A DNA stretch of 61,689 nucleotides from an uncultured Ilumatobacter sp. Its GTDB lineage: Bacteria > Actinomycetota > Acidimicrobiia > Acidimicrobiales > Ilumatobacteraceae. Below are positions 43,634-51,741 of this stretch, piece after piece. The DNA lies in the NCBI GenBank assembly GCA_938091165.1, contig CALKNK010000003.1, forward strand, positions 1-61,689, read 5' to 3'. The notes below the pieces were generated by a model. The model searched no databases, was not told where the DNA came from, and worked only from the letters and a program-made list of their open reading frames with translations. How positions within the stretch are numbered: the stretch's first letter is position 1; the number at the start of each line of letters is the position of its first letter. Both the position numbers and the translations under genes were made by a program.

Positions 43634-44284
43634 CTAATTGTCGCGGAGCGGGGGTTCTTCGCGCCGAATCAGCCGACCAAAGTTTCGCCAGTGCTTGACG
43701 AGGATGAGTGCTGACAATCCGGCCGTCGCAACGAACTCCCAGGCCGGCCGGCCGAGCAACGCAAGCCCGAGGGGCACCAGGGCGACCGTCACAATTGACC
43801 CAATGGCAGCTTTGCCGGTGACTTTGCTGATGGTCCACCACACGACAGGGATAGCAAGGCCGAGCATTGGCTGCAACACCATGATCACTCCGGACCCGCA
43901 CGCCACACCCTTGCCGCCTTTGAAGTGCCGGAAGACGGGAAACATGTGGCCGAGAATCGCTGCTGCTGCACAGGCGTAGGCAAGCGGGCGGCCGGTACCA
44001 GCCCAGTCGAATCCCATGCCAAGCCCGAGACCAGTGGCGATTCCAGCCTTCAGCGCGTCGAGGATGTAGACCCAGATGCCCTTCCTCCAACCGAGGGCAC
44101 GAGTGACGTTCGATGCACCCGGGTTGCCTGAGCCGAACGAGGAGATCTCTATGCCGTTGGCACGTGCAATGAGAATTGCGCTCGGGAACGTACCCAGCAG
44201 GTACGACACAATGATGAGTAGAACCGCCAACACAGTGCGGGATCTTCGCACGTTCGTGGTCGGATCCCGCGACCCGGCTCGCAC
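43634..44284 (-). CDS. plsY: Glycerol-3-phosphate acyltransferase PlsY
   Basis: A membrane protein of about 216 residues that acylates glycerol 3-phosphate from acyl-phosphate, the first step of phospholipid synthesis. The three family motifs are present: SFGSGNPGASNVTRALG, GHMFPVFRHFKGGKGVA and the GKAAIGSIV segment, set among about five transmembrane stretches. The GTG at 44284 gives a short soluble N-terminus; GTG codons at 44251 and 44233 are alternatives, and the open frame itself goes back to 44467. It ends six bases before the OYE gene starts, so the two are probably cotranscribed. Confidence 0.9.
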   Translation of the reverse strand: MRAGSRDPTTNVRRSRTVLAVLLIIVSYLLGTFPSAILIARANGIEISSFGSGNPGASNVTRALGWRKGIWVYILDALKAGIATGLGLGMGFDWAGTGRPLAYACAAAAILGHMFPVFRHFKGGKGVACGSGVIMVLQPMLGLAIPVVWWTISKVTGKAAIGSIVTVALVPLGLALLGRPAWEFVATAGLSALILVKHWRNFGRLIRREEPPLRDN

Positions 44285-44535
44285 CGTAGTGTCGACCGCC
44301 GACGGGTAAGGGGCTGCCGGTGATGGAATCAGGCGGTGTTGCGTACCTCGTGAATGCCAGCCTCTTCCACGGCTCTGCCGTCGATTAAGCCGTGCCTGAC
44401 CGGTCCTCCCAGTGGCGAATTGTGTACTACCACTCACCACCGCAGACCTCACCGATAGCTGAAGCATGAGCGTTGTCGGTGGCCATCGCTTGATGCCGTC
44501 CAGCCTGGAAGCAGCCGCTGTGAGAAGCTCGGAAG

Positions 44536-45159
44536 ATGGAAATCATGAACCGCATCAAGGACATCGATGGATTGCGCAAGATGTATCGCGAGCCGAGCGC
44601 GGTTGCTGCGAACAAAGCGTTTGACTTGATTGACGAGTCGTCTGCCGCGTTCGTCGGTCAGTGCCCATTCGTGGTCATCTCGACCACTGACGGCGCAGGA
44701 TCCATCGATACCTCACCGCGCGGTGGCCCGCCAGGCTTTGTTCAACAACTTGACGACCGACACGTCGCGATTCCTGATCTGAACGGCAACAATCGGCTGG
44801 ACAGTCTTGAGAACATTGTGAGGCATCCGTATGTCGGAATGCTGCTGGTGATGCCTGGCAAAGACGAGACGCTCCGCATCAAAGGTCCAGCGATGCTTAC
44901 AACCGATTTGTCAGTGCTGGACGGATTCACGGCCGAGCTGCGTCGGCCAAAGCTTGCAATCGTCGTTGAGGTTGCGGAACTTTACGTGCACTGCGCTAAG
45001 GCCTTCCGTCGTGGCGAGGTTTGGAACGTTGAGTCGTGGGCCGAACATGCCGAAACACCTGATCTCGCTGACATAGTGAGCACACAGTTAGAACTGGAAG
45101 GCAACCGAATGCGCACGACCCTCGAAAAGTCCTATCAACACGACCTTTCGTTGGACTGA
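44536..45159 (+). CDS. FMN-dependent PPOX-type flavoprotein (MSMEG_1061-like)
   Basis: A 207-residue protein of the pyridoxamine-phosphate-oxidase fold. It contains FVVISTTDGAGSIDTSPRGGPPGFV, the typical flavin-binding strand pair, IPDLNGNNRLDSLENIVRHPYVGMLLVMPGKDETLRIKG, and YVHCAKAFRRGEVWN near the C-terminus. The arrangement matches the actinobacterial MSMEG_1061 group of FMN-binding split-barrel proteins, which are probably reductases of unknown substrate. It is divergent from PlsY and convergent with mftC, so it is not part of either operon. It starts at the ATG at 44536. Confidence 0.86.
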   Translation: MEIMNRIKDIDGLRKMYREPSAVAANKAFDLIDESSAAFVGQCPFVVISTTDGAGSIDTSPRGGPPGFVQQLDDRHVAIPDLNGNNRLDSLENIVRHPYVGMLLVMPGKDETLRIKGPAMLTTDLSVLDGFTAELRRPKLAIVVEVAELYVHCAKAFRRGEVWNVESWAEHAETPDLADIVSTQLELEGNRMRTTLEKSYQHDLSLD

Positions 45160-45192
45160 CAGCACGAGAAGGTGCGCGGCGTCGAATCGTTG

Positions 45193-46320
45193 TCAGCGGC
45201 GGCCGATGGTGACTGCGACGCGTGATGGCTTGGAATGATCCATCATCGGTTTCGGGGCTTGAATCGAAGACGCTGCGAGTAGTGCTGTCTCGCCGTGGCC
45301 GGTGACGCATTCGGGGTCGGGTCCGTCGAGCGGGATGCCAGTGAAGAACTTGGCGGCCATGCAACCGCCCTGGCAGGCGTCGTAGCTGCCGCATGAGGCA
45401 CACGCACCGGCAGATTGCGGCTCGCGCAGCTCTGTGAACAGGTCACTCTGCTTCCACACGTGGCTGAATCCGCCCTCGTCGCGCACTGACCCAGCCTTGA
45501 ACTCGTCGTGGATGACGAAGGGACATGCGTACACGTCGCCGATCGGGTCGATGAGACACACCACGCGGCCTGCGCCGCACATGTTGAGGCCGGGCAGGGG
45601 CTCTTCGCCGAGCGCGTTCAGGTGGAAGAACGAATCGCCGGTGAGTACGTTCCTGCCGTTGAGGACGAGCCAGTCGTAGATCTGTCGCTGCTGAGCCTGT
45701 GTCGGATGCAGGTCATGCCAGCTGTCTGCACCGCGGCCTGACGGACGCAGGCGGGTGATGCGGAGCTGTGCGCCGTACTCGTCGGCCAGCGCCTTGAACT
45801 CGTCCAGCTGGTCGACGTTGTGGCGTGTGATGACGACGGAAATCTTGAATTCGCCGAACCCGGCGTCTTGCAAGTGCTTCATCGCTGTGATCGCTGTGTC
45901 GTACGAACCTTCACCGCGGACCGCGTCGTTCGTGACTGCGTCGGTGCCATCGAGACTGATCTGGATGTCGAGATAGTCCATCTCGGTGAGGCGCTTGGCT
46001 TTGGCTGCGTCGATGAACGCCCCGTTCGTGGAGAACTTCACACCGATGCCGCGGCTGATCGAATACTCCAAGAGCTCGAAGAAGTCGCGCCGGATCATTG
46101 GCTCGCCGCCGCCGATATTGATGTAAAAGACCTGGAGATCGTGCAGCTCGTCGAGTACCGCCTTGGCCTCGTCGGTCGTGAGCTCGCGCAGGTCGCGTTG
46201 CCCTGATGACGACAGGCAGTGCACACATTCGAGGTTGCACGCGTACGTGAGTTCCCAGGTAAGGCAAATGGGAGCATCAAGGCCGCCCTTGAGCTGTTCG
46301 ACGAGTTGGGTCTTGCTCAT
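45193..46320 (-). CDS. mftC: Mycofactocin radical SAM maturase MftC
   Basis: A 375-residue radical SAM/SPASM protein that modifies the C-terminal Val-Tyr of MftA: it oxidatively decarboxylates the Tyr and then forms the cyclised core. The radical SAM cluster motif YACNLECVHC gives cysteines 28, 32 and 35 (CX3CX2C), followed by the NIGGGEPMIRRDFFELL glycine motif that binds SAM. The SPASM/Twitch part has LNMCGAGRVVCLIDPIGDV with YACPF, and CASCGSYDACQGGC, together holding two auxiliary [4Fe-4S] clusters. The ATG at 46320 overlaps the mftB stop by four bases; the open frame continues to 46374 but without support. It is the third gene of mftABC. Confidence 0.96.
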   Translation of the reverse strand: MSKTQLVEQLKGGLDAPICLTWELTYACNLECVHCLSSSGQRDLRELTTDEAKAVLDELHDLQVFYINIGGGEPMIRRDFFELLEYSISRGIGVKFSTNGAFIDAAKAKRLTEMDYLDIQISLDGTDAVTNDAVRGEGSYDTAITAMKHLQDAGFGEFKISVVITRHNVDQLDEFKALADEYGAQLRITRLRPSGRGADSWHDLHPTQAQQRQIYDWLVLNGRNVLTGDSFFHLNALGEEPLPGLNMCGAGRVVCLIDPIGDVYACPFVIHDEFKAGSVRDEGGFSHVWKQSDLFTELREPQSAGACASCGSYDACQGGCMAAKFFTGIPLDGPDPECVTGHGETALLAASSIQAPKPMMDHSKPSRVAVTIGRR

Positions 46321-46568
46321 TGGAGCATCTCCGATGTCTGCAGGTTGGTGAGTGCCTGTTCGAACGATGGCCAACGGGCCTCGTCGATGTCGCAGGCAGC
46401 AAGGGTCTCGGCAACTGTTGCGGTGCCGTCGAGGGACTCGACGACGCGGACCACATCGGGGTGCTTCAGGAAGATGAGCTTGCGGTTTCCGTAATGGTAC
46501 GCCAGCGCGCCGAAAGGTTCGGGGCGCAGCGCGACCTGGGGATGCATGGTCAGCGTGGCGTCGAGCAT
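46317..46568 (-). CDS. mftB: Mycofactocin precursor-recognition protein MftB
   Basis: An 83-residue PqqD-like RiPP recognition element. It binds the MftA leader and delivers it to MftC. HPQVALRPEPFGALAYHYGNRKLIFLKHPDVVRVVESLDG is the MftB signature: a short strand, the ALAYHYGNR turn, and the first helix of a winged-helix fold. The C-terminal half has paired helices typical of PqqD-like proteins. It starts 28 bases after the mftA stop and overlaps the mftC start (ATGA), so the three genes are one unit. Standard length is 80-90 residues. Confidence 0.95.
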   Translation of the reverse strand: MLDATLTMHPQVALRPEPFGALAYHYGNRKLIFLKHPDVVRVVESLDGTATVAETLAACDIDEARWPSFEQALTNLQTSEMLQ

Positions 46569-46596
46569 GAAATTCTGACTGAGATGCCTCGTGGGC

Positions 46597-46734
46597 TCAG
46601 TAGACGCCGCACATGCCGTCGATGGAGATCTCCTCGACGAGCAGCTCTTCGTTCAGTTCAACAGCCGCACCGGCAGTTGCCGGGCCAACCTCGTCGACGT
46701 CGGCCTGGCTGATCGTGTCGGTGGGATCGCTCAT
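46597..46734 (-). CDS. mftA: Mycofactocin precursor peptide MftA
   Basis: A 45-residue ribosomal peptide, below the length cut-off of many gene callers. Its sequence begins MSDPTDTISQADVDEVG and continues through LNEELLVEEISIDGMCGVY. The last eight residues, IDGMCGVY, are the invariant end of MftA: MftC acts on the terminal Val-Tyr, and MftE-type peptidases release the modified dipeptide. The acidic EELLVEEISI just before is the leader part bound by MftB. It lies directly upstream of mftB and mftC on the same strand. This is among the clearest assignments in the window, from the tail and its two neighbours. Confidence 0.96.
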   Translation of the reverse strand: MSDPTDTISQADVDEVGPATAGAAVELNEELLVEEISIDGMCGVY

Positions 46735-46740
46735 ACAATG

Positions 46741-46746
46741 AGCTTA
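46741..46746 (-). promoter_or_regulatory. Candidate -10 element of a leaderless mftA promoter
   Basis: On the minus strand TAAGCT fits the actinobacterial TANNNT -10 consensus. Its last base is six bases before the mftA ATG, as expected for a leaderless transcript, and no Shine-Dalgarno sequence precedes the start. A GTCTG/CAGAC inverted repeat with a seven-base centre just upstream (about 46756-46772) could be an operator. The 94-base gap also holds the divergent MOSC promoter. Confidence 0.4.
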
Positions 46747-46828
46747 CCCAACCCGGTCTGATGCGGCCAGACGCAGTTGCATTCTCCATGGACAGCATGG
46801 GACCGGGCGTTCACCTACCTTGGGGTGG

Positions 46829-47557
46829 ATGCAGGTCACTCAGCTCTGGCGTTATCCGGTGAAGTCGATCGGAGGCGAGCAGCTCGAATCAGCGTCCATC
46901 GACGAGCTGGGCATCGTTGGCGATCGAGGTTGGGGCGTTTTCGACGTTGCCACGGGAACGGTCCTCACGGCTCGTCGCTCGCCTCAACTGCTCTTTGCGT
47001 CGGCGCGTATCGAAGACGGCGAGCTGATCATCACGCTGCCTGAAACCGGTGATGTCGACGAGCGCTCTGCCAGCGCCGCGCTCTCGCGTTGGCTCGGTCA
47101 AGAAGTCCAACTCCGCAAAGCGGGTGACGAAGGGGGCACCTACGAGGTGCCGATCGACTTCGAGAACGACGCGAACTGGGTGTCGTGGACCGGTCCGGAA
47201 GGCGCATGGCACGACTCAAAGTTGAGTCGACTGTCTCTGGTCTCAACCGGATCGCTCGGCGACTGGGATATCCGTCGCTTTCGGACCAACATCGTCGTGG
47301 ACGGATCCGGCGAAGACGACTTTGTCGGGGACCACGTTCGTCTCGGTGGCGACGGCGGCGCCGAGCTGGCGGTGTGCAAGCAGATCGATCGCTGTGTCAT
47401 GGTCACCCGTCCGCAGCCCGGTCTCGATCGCGACATCGAGCTACTCAAGCAGATCAACGCTGAGCGCGACGCCTTTCTTTCGATTGGTGCGATTGTCGCT
47501 CGTCCGGGCGAGGTGCGCGTCGGCGACAGCGTCGAGCACCTCTCGGTAGACCACTAA
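46829..47557 (+). CDS. MOSC-domain protein
   Basis: A 242-residue protein. LWRYPVKSIGGEQLESASIDELGIVGDRGWGVFD is the MOSC N-terminal beta-barrel signature, and the C-terminal MOSC part contains FRTNIVVDGSG with VCKQIDRCVMVTRPQPG, which holds a Cys that may bind the molybdenum cofactor's sulfur. These proteins carry sulfur or molybdenum for enzymes such as sulfite or nitroreducing oxidases. The ATG at 46829 is used; a TTG at 46820 is just upstream. It is divergent from mftA, so the two share the promoter gap. Confidence 0.87.
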   Translation: MQVTQLWRYPVKSIGGEQLESASIDELGIVGDRGWGVFDVATGTVLTARRSPQLLFASARIEDGELIITLPETGDVDERSASAALSRWLGQEVQLRKAGDEGGTYEVPIDFENDANWVSWTGPEGAWHDSKLSRLSLVSTGSLGDWDIRRFRTNIVVDGSGEDDFVGDHVRLGGDGGAELAVCKQIDRCVMVTRPQPGLDRDIELLKQINAERDAFLSIGAIVARPGEVRVGDSVEHLSVDH

Positions 47558-47604
47558 CTGGGCGGGATCACCGCGGCGTAGATCTCGGGCTAGCTGCGTC
47601 ACCA

Positions 47605-47997
47605 GTGGCATGTGGCGTACCGAATGCCGAGCTCGAGAACGCCCGCCCCGGCAGCGACGGTGGCGCCGCGGTGCGACTGGTCGCCGCCGAGGTGAGTGCG
47701 CACGTCGACCGGGAACAGATCGAACGTGGCGGCGGGGAAGCGCGCGACCGTCAATTCACCGAGACCGACCTCGATGGAATGCGCCTCGTGGTGACGGCAA
47801 CCGGCGACCTCGAAACTGATGCGGCCATTGCCGCCGCAGCGCGGTTGCAGAACATCTGGACCAATGCTGCCGATCAGCCCGTCGACTGCGATTTCATCTT
47901 GCCGGCGATCACACGCGCCGGTGCACGCGGTGGGCAGGTCAACCGAGGACATCGACTGGCGACCACGCATCGAGGAACTATTTGCGAATTCCCATGA
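47605..47997 (+). pseudogene. Remnant of a siroheme synthase/precorrin-2 dehydrogenase (CysG N-domain-like)
   Basis: An open frame of 130 codons whose middle part reads VRLVAAEVSAHVD, then DLDGMRLVVTATGDLETDAAI, then LQNIWTNAADQPVDCDFILPAI. This is the Rossmann part of the NAD-dependent precorrin-2 dehydrogenase/ferrochelatase domain, with the family's NAAD and FxLPA signatures. The expected glycine-rich start (VVGGGxVA) does not precede it, and after LPAI the frame drifts into sequence without homology. No frame supplies the rest of the domain. It is therefore read as a decayed gene with both ends lost. Confidence 0.6.
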
Positions 47998-48038
47998 GGG
48001 TGGCGGGACGTTCAAGGCCGGGACCTAGCCTCGACGCC

Positions 48039-51000
48039 ATGTTCGGCGCTCGCCCCGGTCCATCCCCTCGGCGAGTTGCTGTTCGATCGACGGCAGTCGG
48101 TCTAGCGGCATGCCTGTTCGTGGCAGCGTGCACCTCGTCATCAGGTGTCACCCAGGAATCGAGTGATTCGACGCCGGCGACGGCTGGTTCGACCACGGAG
48201 CCGTCCGACAACACTGCGACGTCGGGCGACCCGTCGACGACGACCGATCCTCCGAACACCGATGGTGCTTCGATCTCGATCGCGCCCCCCGATCCCGAGG
48301 GGCTTCCAGCGCTCTCCGACATCGATCCAGCGATCACGTCGGGCACTCTCGACAACGGCCTGCAGTACTTCATCCGCCGCAATGACAACCCCGGTGCCCG
48401 CGTCGAGATGCGGCTCAGCATCGACGCCGGTTCGGCACTCCAAACACCTGATCAAGGTGGCGGGGCCCACTTCCTCGAACACATGCTGTTCAACGGCACC
48501 GAGCAGTTCCCCGAGAACGAGCTCGTCGCAGTCCTGCGTAGTTTCGGCGCCAGCTTTGGCGCCGACATCAACGCCTACACGAGCTACGACGAGACCGTCT
48601 ACCAACTCACGATGCCGACGGCGGATCCGTCCATCGTCAGCACGGGCCTGGACGTGCTGCAGCAGTGGTTGTCGGCAGCGACGATCGATGGCGACCAAGT
48701 CGTCGCAGAACGCGGTGTCGTGCTCGACGAATGGCGCAGCTCCTCACAGAGTGTCAATGGGCGCGTCTTCGACGAGATCCAGAGGTTCTTCCTCGACGCA
48801 TCGCCGTACGAGAACCGCAAACCGATTGGCACCGATGCCGAGATCATCGCAACGACCGATGGGCCGCTCCGAGCGTTCTACGACGACTGGTACCGGCCAG
48901 ACAACGCGGCCGTCGTCGTGGTCGGCGACATCGATGTCACCGACATGGAACGGCAGATCCTCGAGCGCTTCGAACCAGCGACTGCTCGCGGCGACTCGCC
49001 TGAACGGATCGACCTCGTCGTCGAACCGGCAACCGACGCGCGGGCACTCGTCTTCGACGACCCCGACGTGTCCGAGGGTTTCGCCTTCGTCACGCTGCCG
49101 CTCGCTCGCGACCTGTCCAGACCGCGTGAGGAAGTCGTGCAGCGCGACATCTACCAAGCACTCGCCTTCGACATCATCGGCACGCGGCTGTCCAACGACG
49201 CCCTGCGCGGCGACGCTCCGTTCGACGACGCGTCGGTCGGGGGCAGCGGTTTTGTTCGCCTGCTCGACGCTCCGGAGATCTTTGTCTCGGCGGACGGAGC
49301 GGAGCTCGAAGCCTCCACGCAGGCAGTGCTCGACGAGTACGAACGTATTCGCCGCTACGGCTTCACGCAGTCCGAAGTGGATCGTGCCGTTGCTGCTCGC
49401 CGCAGCGCGGCACAGGTCGACTACGACGGCCGCGACTCGCGGCAAGACGCGTCGTACGCGGACGAGTATGTCCGTCATGTGCTTGAAGGCGAGTCGCTGC
49501 CCACGGCCGACCGCTGGTTCGACTACGTGACCGAAGTGCTCGACCGGGCCACTCCGGAAACGCTTGCCTACATGTTCGTCGCTCGGTACGAGGTCGCAGC
49601 GCCGCACATCTTCGTGACTGCGCCGGCCGATGAGATCGGCGACGTTCCGGCGGCCGAGGTGTTCGTGGCGCAAGCCGAAGGCGCAGCTGATCGCAAGATT
49701 GAGCCGCGTCCCGACGAGGCTGCAATCGGCGACTCGCTCCTCATCCCGCCGGATCCGGTCGACCCGATCGACGCGACGCAGCTCGCCGAGGGGACGGTGG
49801 TCAGCTTCCTGGCGCCGGGGCTCCTCATCTTCGAGAACGGCGTGCGGGTCGCATTCAACACCACGCCGATCACGGACGGCGTGGTGGCGTTCGAGGGCCG
49901 CAGCCCGGGCGGATCGACGATGCTCGAGGACTCCGCCGTTGCCGCGGCCGAAGTCGCCGCCACTGTCGTCGAGAACAGCGGCGTGGGATCGTTCGACCCG
50001 GTGGCGATCGAGGCATTCCTTGCCGACAAGGAGGTTGCGCTCGACGCAACGATCGATGTCTTCACCGAGGGCTTGAACGGCTTCGCGGCAACGACGGATC
50101 TCGAGACCCTGTTCCAGCTGATTCACCTCGTGATGACCGAACCGCGCGTCGATCCGGTCTCCTTCGAGCAATACATCGACAACGAACTGCCGCTCGCCGA
50201 AGACCCTTCGATCAACCCGAACTACGCCCGGTTCAAGGCACTCACCGAAGCCCGCTACACCGACCCGCGATACCAGTTGCTTGGTGTCGACGAACTCACC
50301 TCGGTCGAGCCCGCGCAGGTCGAAGCGGTGTTCCGCGACCGCTTCGGTGACGCGTCGGACTGGGCGTTCTCGTTCAACGGAGACTTCGACATCGATGAGG
50401 CGATCGAACTCGCCCGGACGTACTTGGGGACGCTTCCCGCAACGGGGCGCGTCGAGCCGGTCGATTATGTGGAACCGCCAGCACCGACTGGTGCCATCGT
50501 CGAGACGACGCAGGCCGGCGAGGGTGACCAGGCCAGCGTGACGTTCCTCTTCACCGGTGACGGCACCACTGACCGCACCGATGACGTCGTTGCCCGACTG
50601 CTCCAGCAGATCATTACGGCCCGTCTCACCGACGTGATCCGTGAAGAGCTGGGCGAGTCGTACTCGCCGTCCGCCGCGGTCGAGTTGACGGGTGGAGCAA
50701 CGCCGCTCGCCGAGACGTTCCTGTCCATCTCGACTGGGCCTGACCTCGTGGACGACGTGTCGGCCGCCGTACTGGGTCAGGTTGAAGACCTTCGTGCAAG
50801 CGGTGTCACGGACAGCGAATATGCCGCGGCGATCAGCACGATCGGGAACGAACTCGAACTGTTCAGCAACCAGCAGCTCAACGATGAGATTCTCGACGTC
50901 CTGACCGATCCGGCTGGCAATGCGAGCTTGGCCGAATTCGAGAATCAGGCGGCGCTGATCGACGAGATCAGCCAGAGCGACCTCGACGACGCCATCGATC

Positions 51001-51050
51001 GGTGGCTCGCTGCAGACGACTACATCGAGATTCGCGTGCTCCCGCGCTGA
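48039..51050 (+). CDS. M16-family zinc metallopeptidase, lipoprotein
   Basis: A 1003-residue protein of the insulinase/pitrilysin type. A signal peptide ends in the lipobox VAAC with Cys31, so it should be lipid-anchored outside the membrane. A Ser/Thr/Asp-rich linker follows (about 35-80). The inverted zinc motif HFLEH is at 144-148 with Glu224 about 76 residues on, as required, so the N-terminal domain is active. The second half is a further pair of M16 domains (about 580-990) without the motif; it forms the substrate clam-shell, as is normal. It would degrade peptides outside the cell. It starts at the ATG at 48039, with an in-frame codon 57 bases upstream unsupported. Confidence 0.94.
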   Translation: MFGARPGPSPRRVAVRSTAVGLAACLFVAACTSSSGVTQESSDSTPATAGSTTEPSDNTATSGDPSTTTDPPNTDGASISIAPPDPEGLPALSDIDPAITSGTLDNGLQYFIRRNDNPGARVEMRLSIDAGSALQTPDQGGGAHFLEHMLFNGTEQFPENELVAVLRSFGASFGADINAYTSYDETVYQLTMPTADPSIVSTGLDVLQQWLSAATIDGDQVVAERGVVLDEWRSSSQSVNGRVFDEIQRFFLDASPYENRKPIGTDAEIIATTDGPLRAFYDDWYRPDNAAVVVVGDIDVTDMERQILERFEPATARGDSPERIDLVVEPATDARALVFDDPDVSEGFAFVTLPLARDLSRPREEVVQRDIYQALAFDIIGTRLSNDALRGDAPFDDASVGGSGFVRLLDAPEIFVSADGAELEASTQAVLDEYERIRRYGFTQSEVDRAVAARRSAAQVDYDGRDSRQDASYADEYVRHVLEGESLPTADRWFDYVTEVLDRATPETLAYMFVARYEVAAPHIFVTAPADEIGDVPAAEVFVAQAEGAADRKIEPRPDEAAIGDSLLIPPDPVDPIDATQLAEGTVVSFLAPGLLIFENGVRVAFNTTPITDGVVAFEGRSPGGSTMLEDSAVAAAEVAATVVENSGVGSFDPVAIEAFLADKEVALDATIDVFTEGLNGFAATTDLETLFQLIHLVMTEPRVDPVSFEQYIDNELPLAEDPSINPNYARFKALTEARYTDPRYQLLGVDELTSVEPAQVEAVFRDRFGDASDWAFSFNGDFDIDEAIELARTYLGTLPATGRVEPVDYVEPPAPTGAIVETTQAGEGDQASVTFLFTGDGTTDRTDDVVARLLQQIITARLTDVIREELGESYSPSAAVELTGGATPLAETFLSISTGPDLVDDVSAAVLGQVEDLRASGVTDSEYAAAISTIGNELELFSNQQLNDEILDVLTDPAGNASLAEFENQAALIDEISQSDLDDAIDRWLAADDYIEIRVLPR

Positions 51051-51069
51051 CGGGTTGACTTCACCTCGG

Positions 51070-51639
51070 TCAGATCTGGCGGCCGCCGTGGCTGGCGTTG
51101 ACGGTGCGCTGGCTGACCTCGACCAATTCGCCGCCGCGCACCTCGTAGCTCACTACGTGTTCGACCGAGTGCTGGCCCTGCCGGGCACGACCGGCCACGA
51201 CATCGAGCCCCAAACCGTCGACCAACGGCAGCAGCGCGATGGCGCGGAATCCATCGTCGGTGCCCGGTGATGACCGCTTGTCTTCGCGCAACAACATGCC
51301 GCTGTCCCAGATCCAGCAATCGTCGACGCTGACGAACCGGCAGCGGTGGCTCGCCCGCGACTTGGAGACCATGCCGCCTGGGCAGATGATGACGTTGCCC
51401 TCGACCCACGGCAGCACGCCCAGCCCGTCACGCCCGAAGCCGATCTCGAACGCTGCGTTGATGATCGCGTCGTAGTCCCCGCTCGTGATGGCGCGTTCGG
51501 TCTGGAGCTGTCGCACCAGGTCGGCCACGTGATGCAGCTCGTCGTCAGGGAGATCGCGCAAGAGCCCTGCGATGGCATTGCGTTGCATGGCGCCCATGTC
51601 GAGATCACCCAAGTTGTCGAAGCCGCCCAGATCATCCAC
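51070..51639 (-). CDS. Conserved hypothetical protein
   Basis: A 189-residue protein I do not recognise. It begins MDDLGGFDNLGDLD, has a helical first third rich in Leu and acidic residues (LLRDLPDDELHHVADLVRQLQ), then a beta-rich middle with VLPWVEGNVIICPGG and RCRFVSVDDCWIWDSGMLLREDKR, and ends in a further strand set. No signal peptide or membrane segment is visible. Coding appearance is good: long frame, sensible composition and a clear ATG. It is convergent with the M16 gene and divergent from the alcohol dehydrogenase gene. No function is proposed. Confidence 0.75.
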   Translation of the reverse strand: MDDLGGFDNLGDLDMGAMQRNAIAGLLRDLPDDELHHVADLVRQLQTERAITSGDYDAIINAAFEIGFGRDGLGVLPWVEGNVIICPGGMVSKSRASHRCRFVSVDDCWIWDSGMLLREDKRSSPGTDDGFRAIALLPLVDGLGLDVVAGRARQGQHSVEHVVSYEVRGGELVEVSQRTVNASHGGRQI

Positions 51640-51741
51640 TGCGGTCAGTGTGGCAGTTCACTGTCACCGAGTTGTGGAACACGCCTGCGGAGCGGTCGCT
51701 CGGTGAAACCGCAGCATCGGAGATGGCGTACGATCTCAATC

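Noticed and set aside
47599..48015. A 138-codon minus-strand frame over the siroheme-synthase remnant
   Set aside because: The plus strand carries readable precorrin-2 dehydrogenase motifs, so the minus frame is a shadow.
48744..50171. A 475-codon minus-strand frame inside the M16 protease gene
   Set aside because: It is a shadow of the high-GC coding frame; the plus strand has the lipobox, HFLEH motif and family length.
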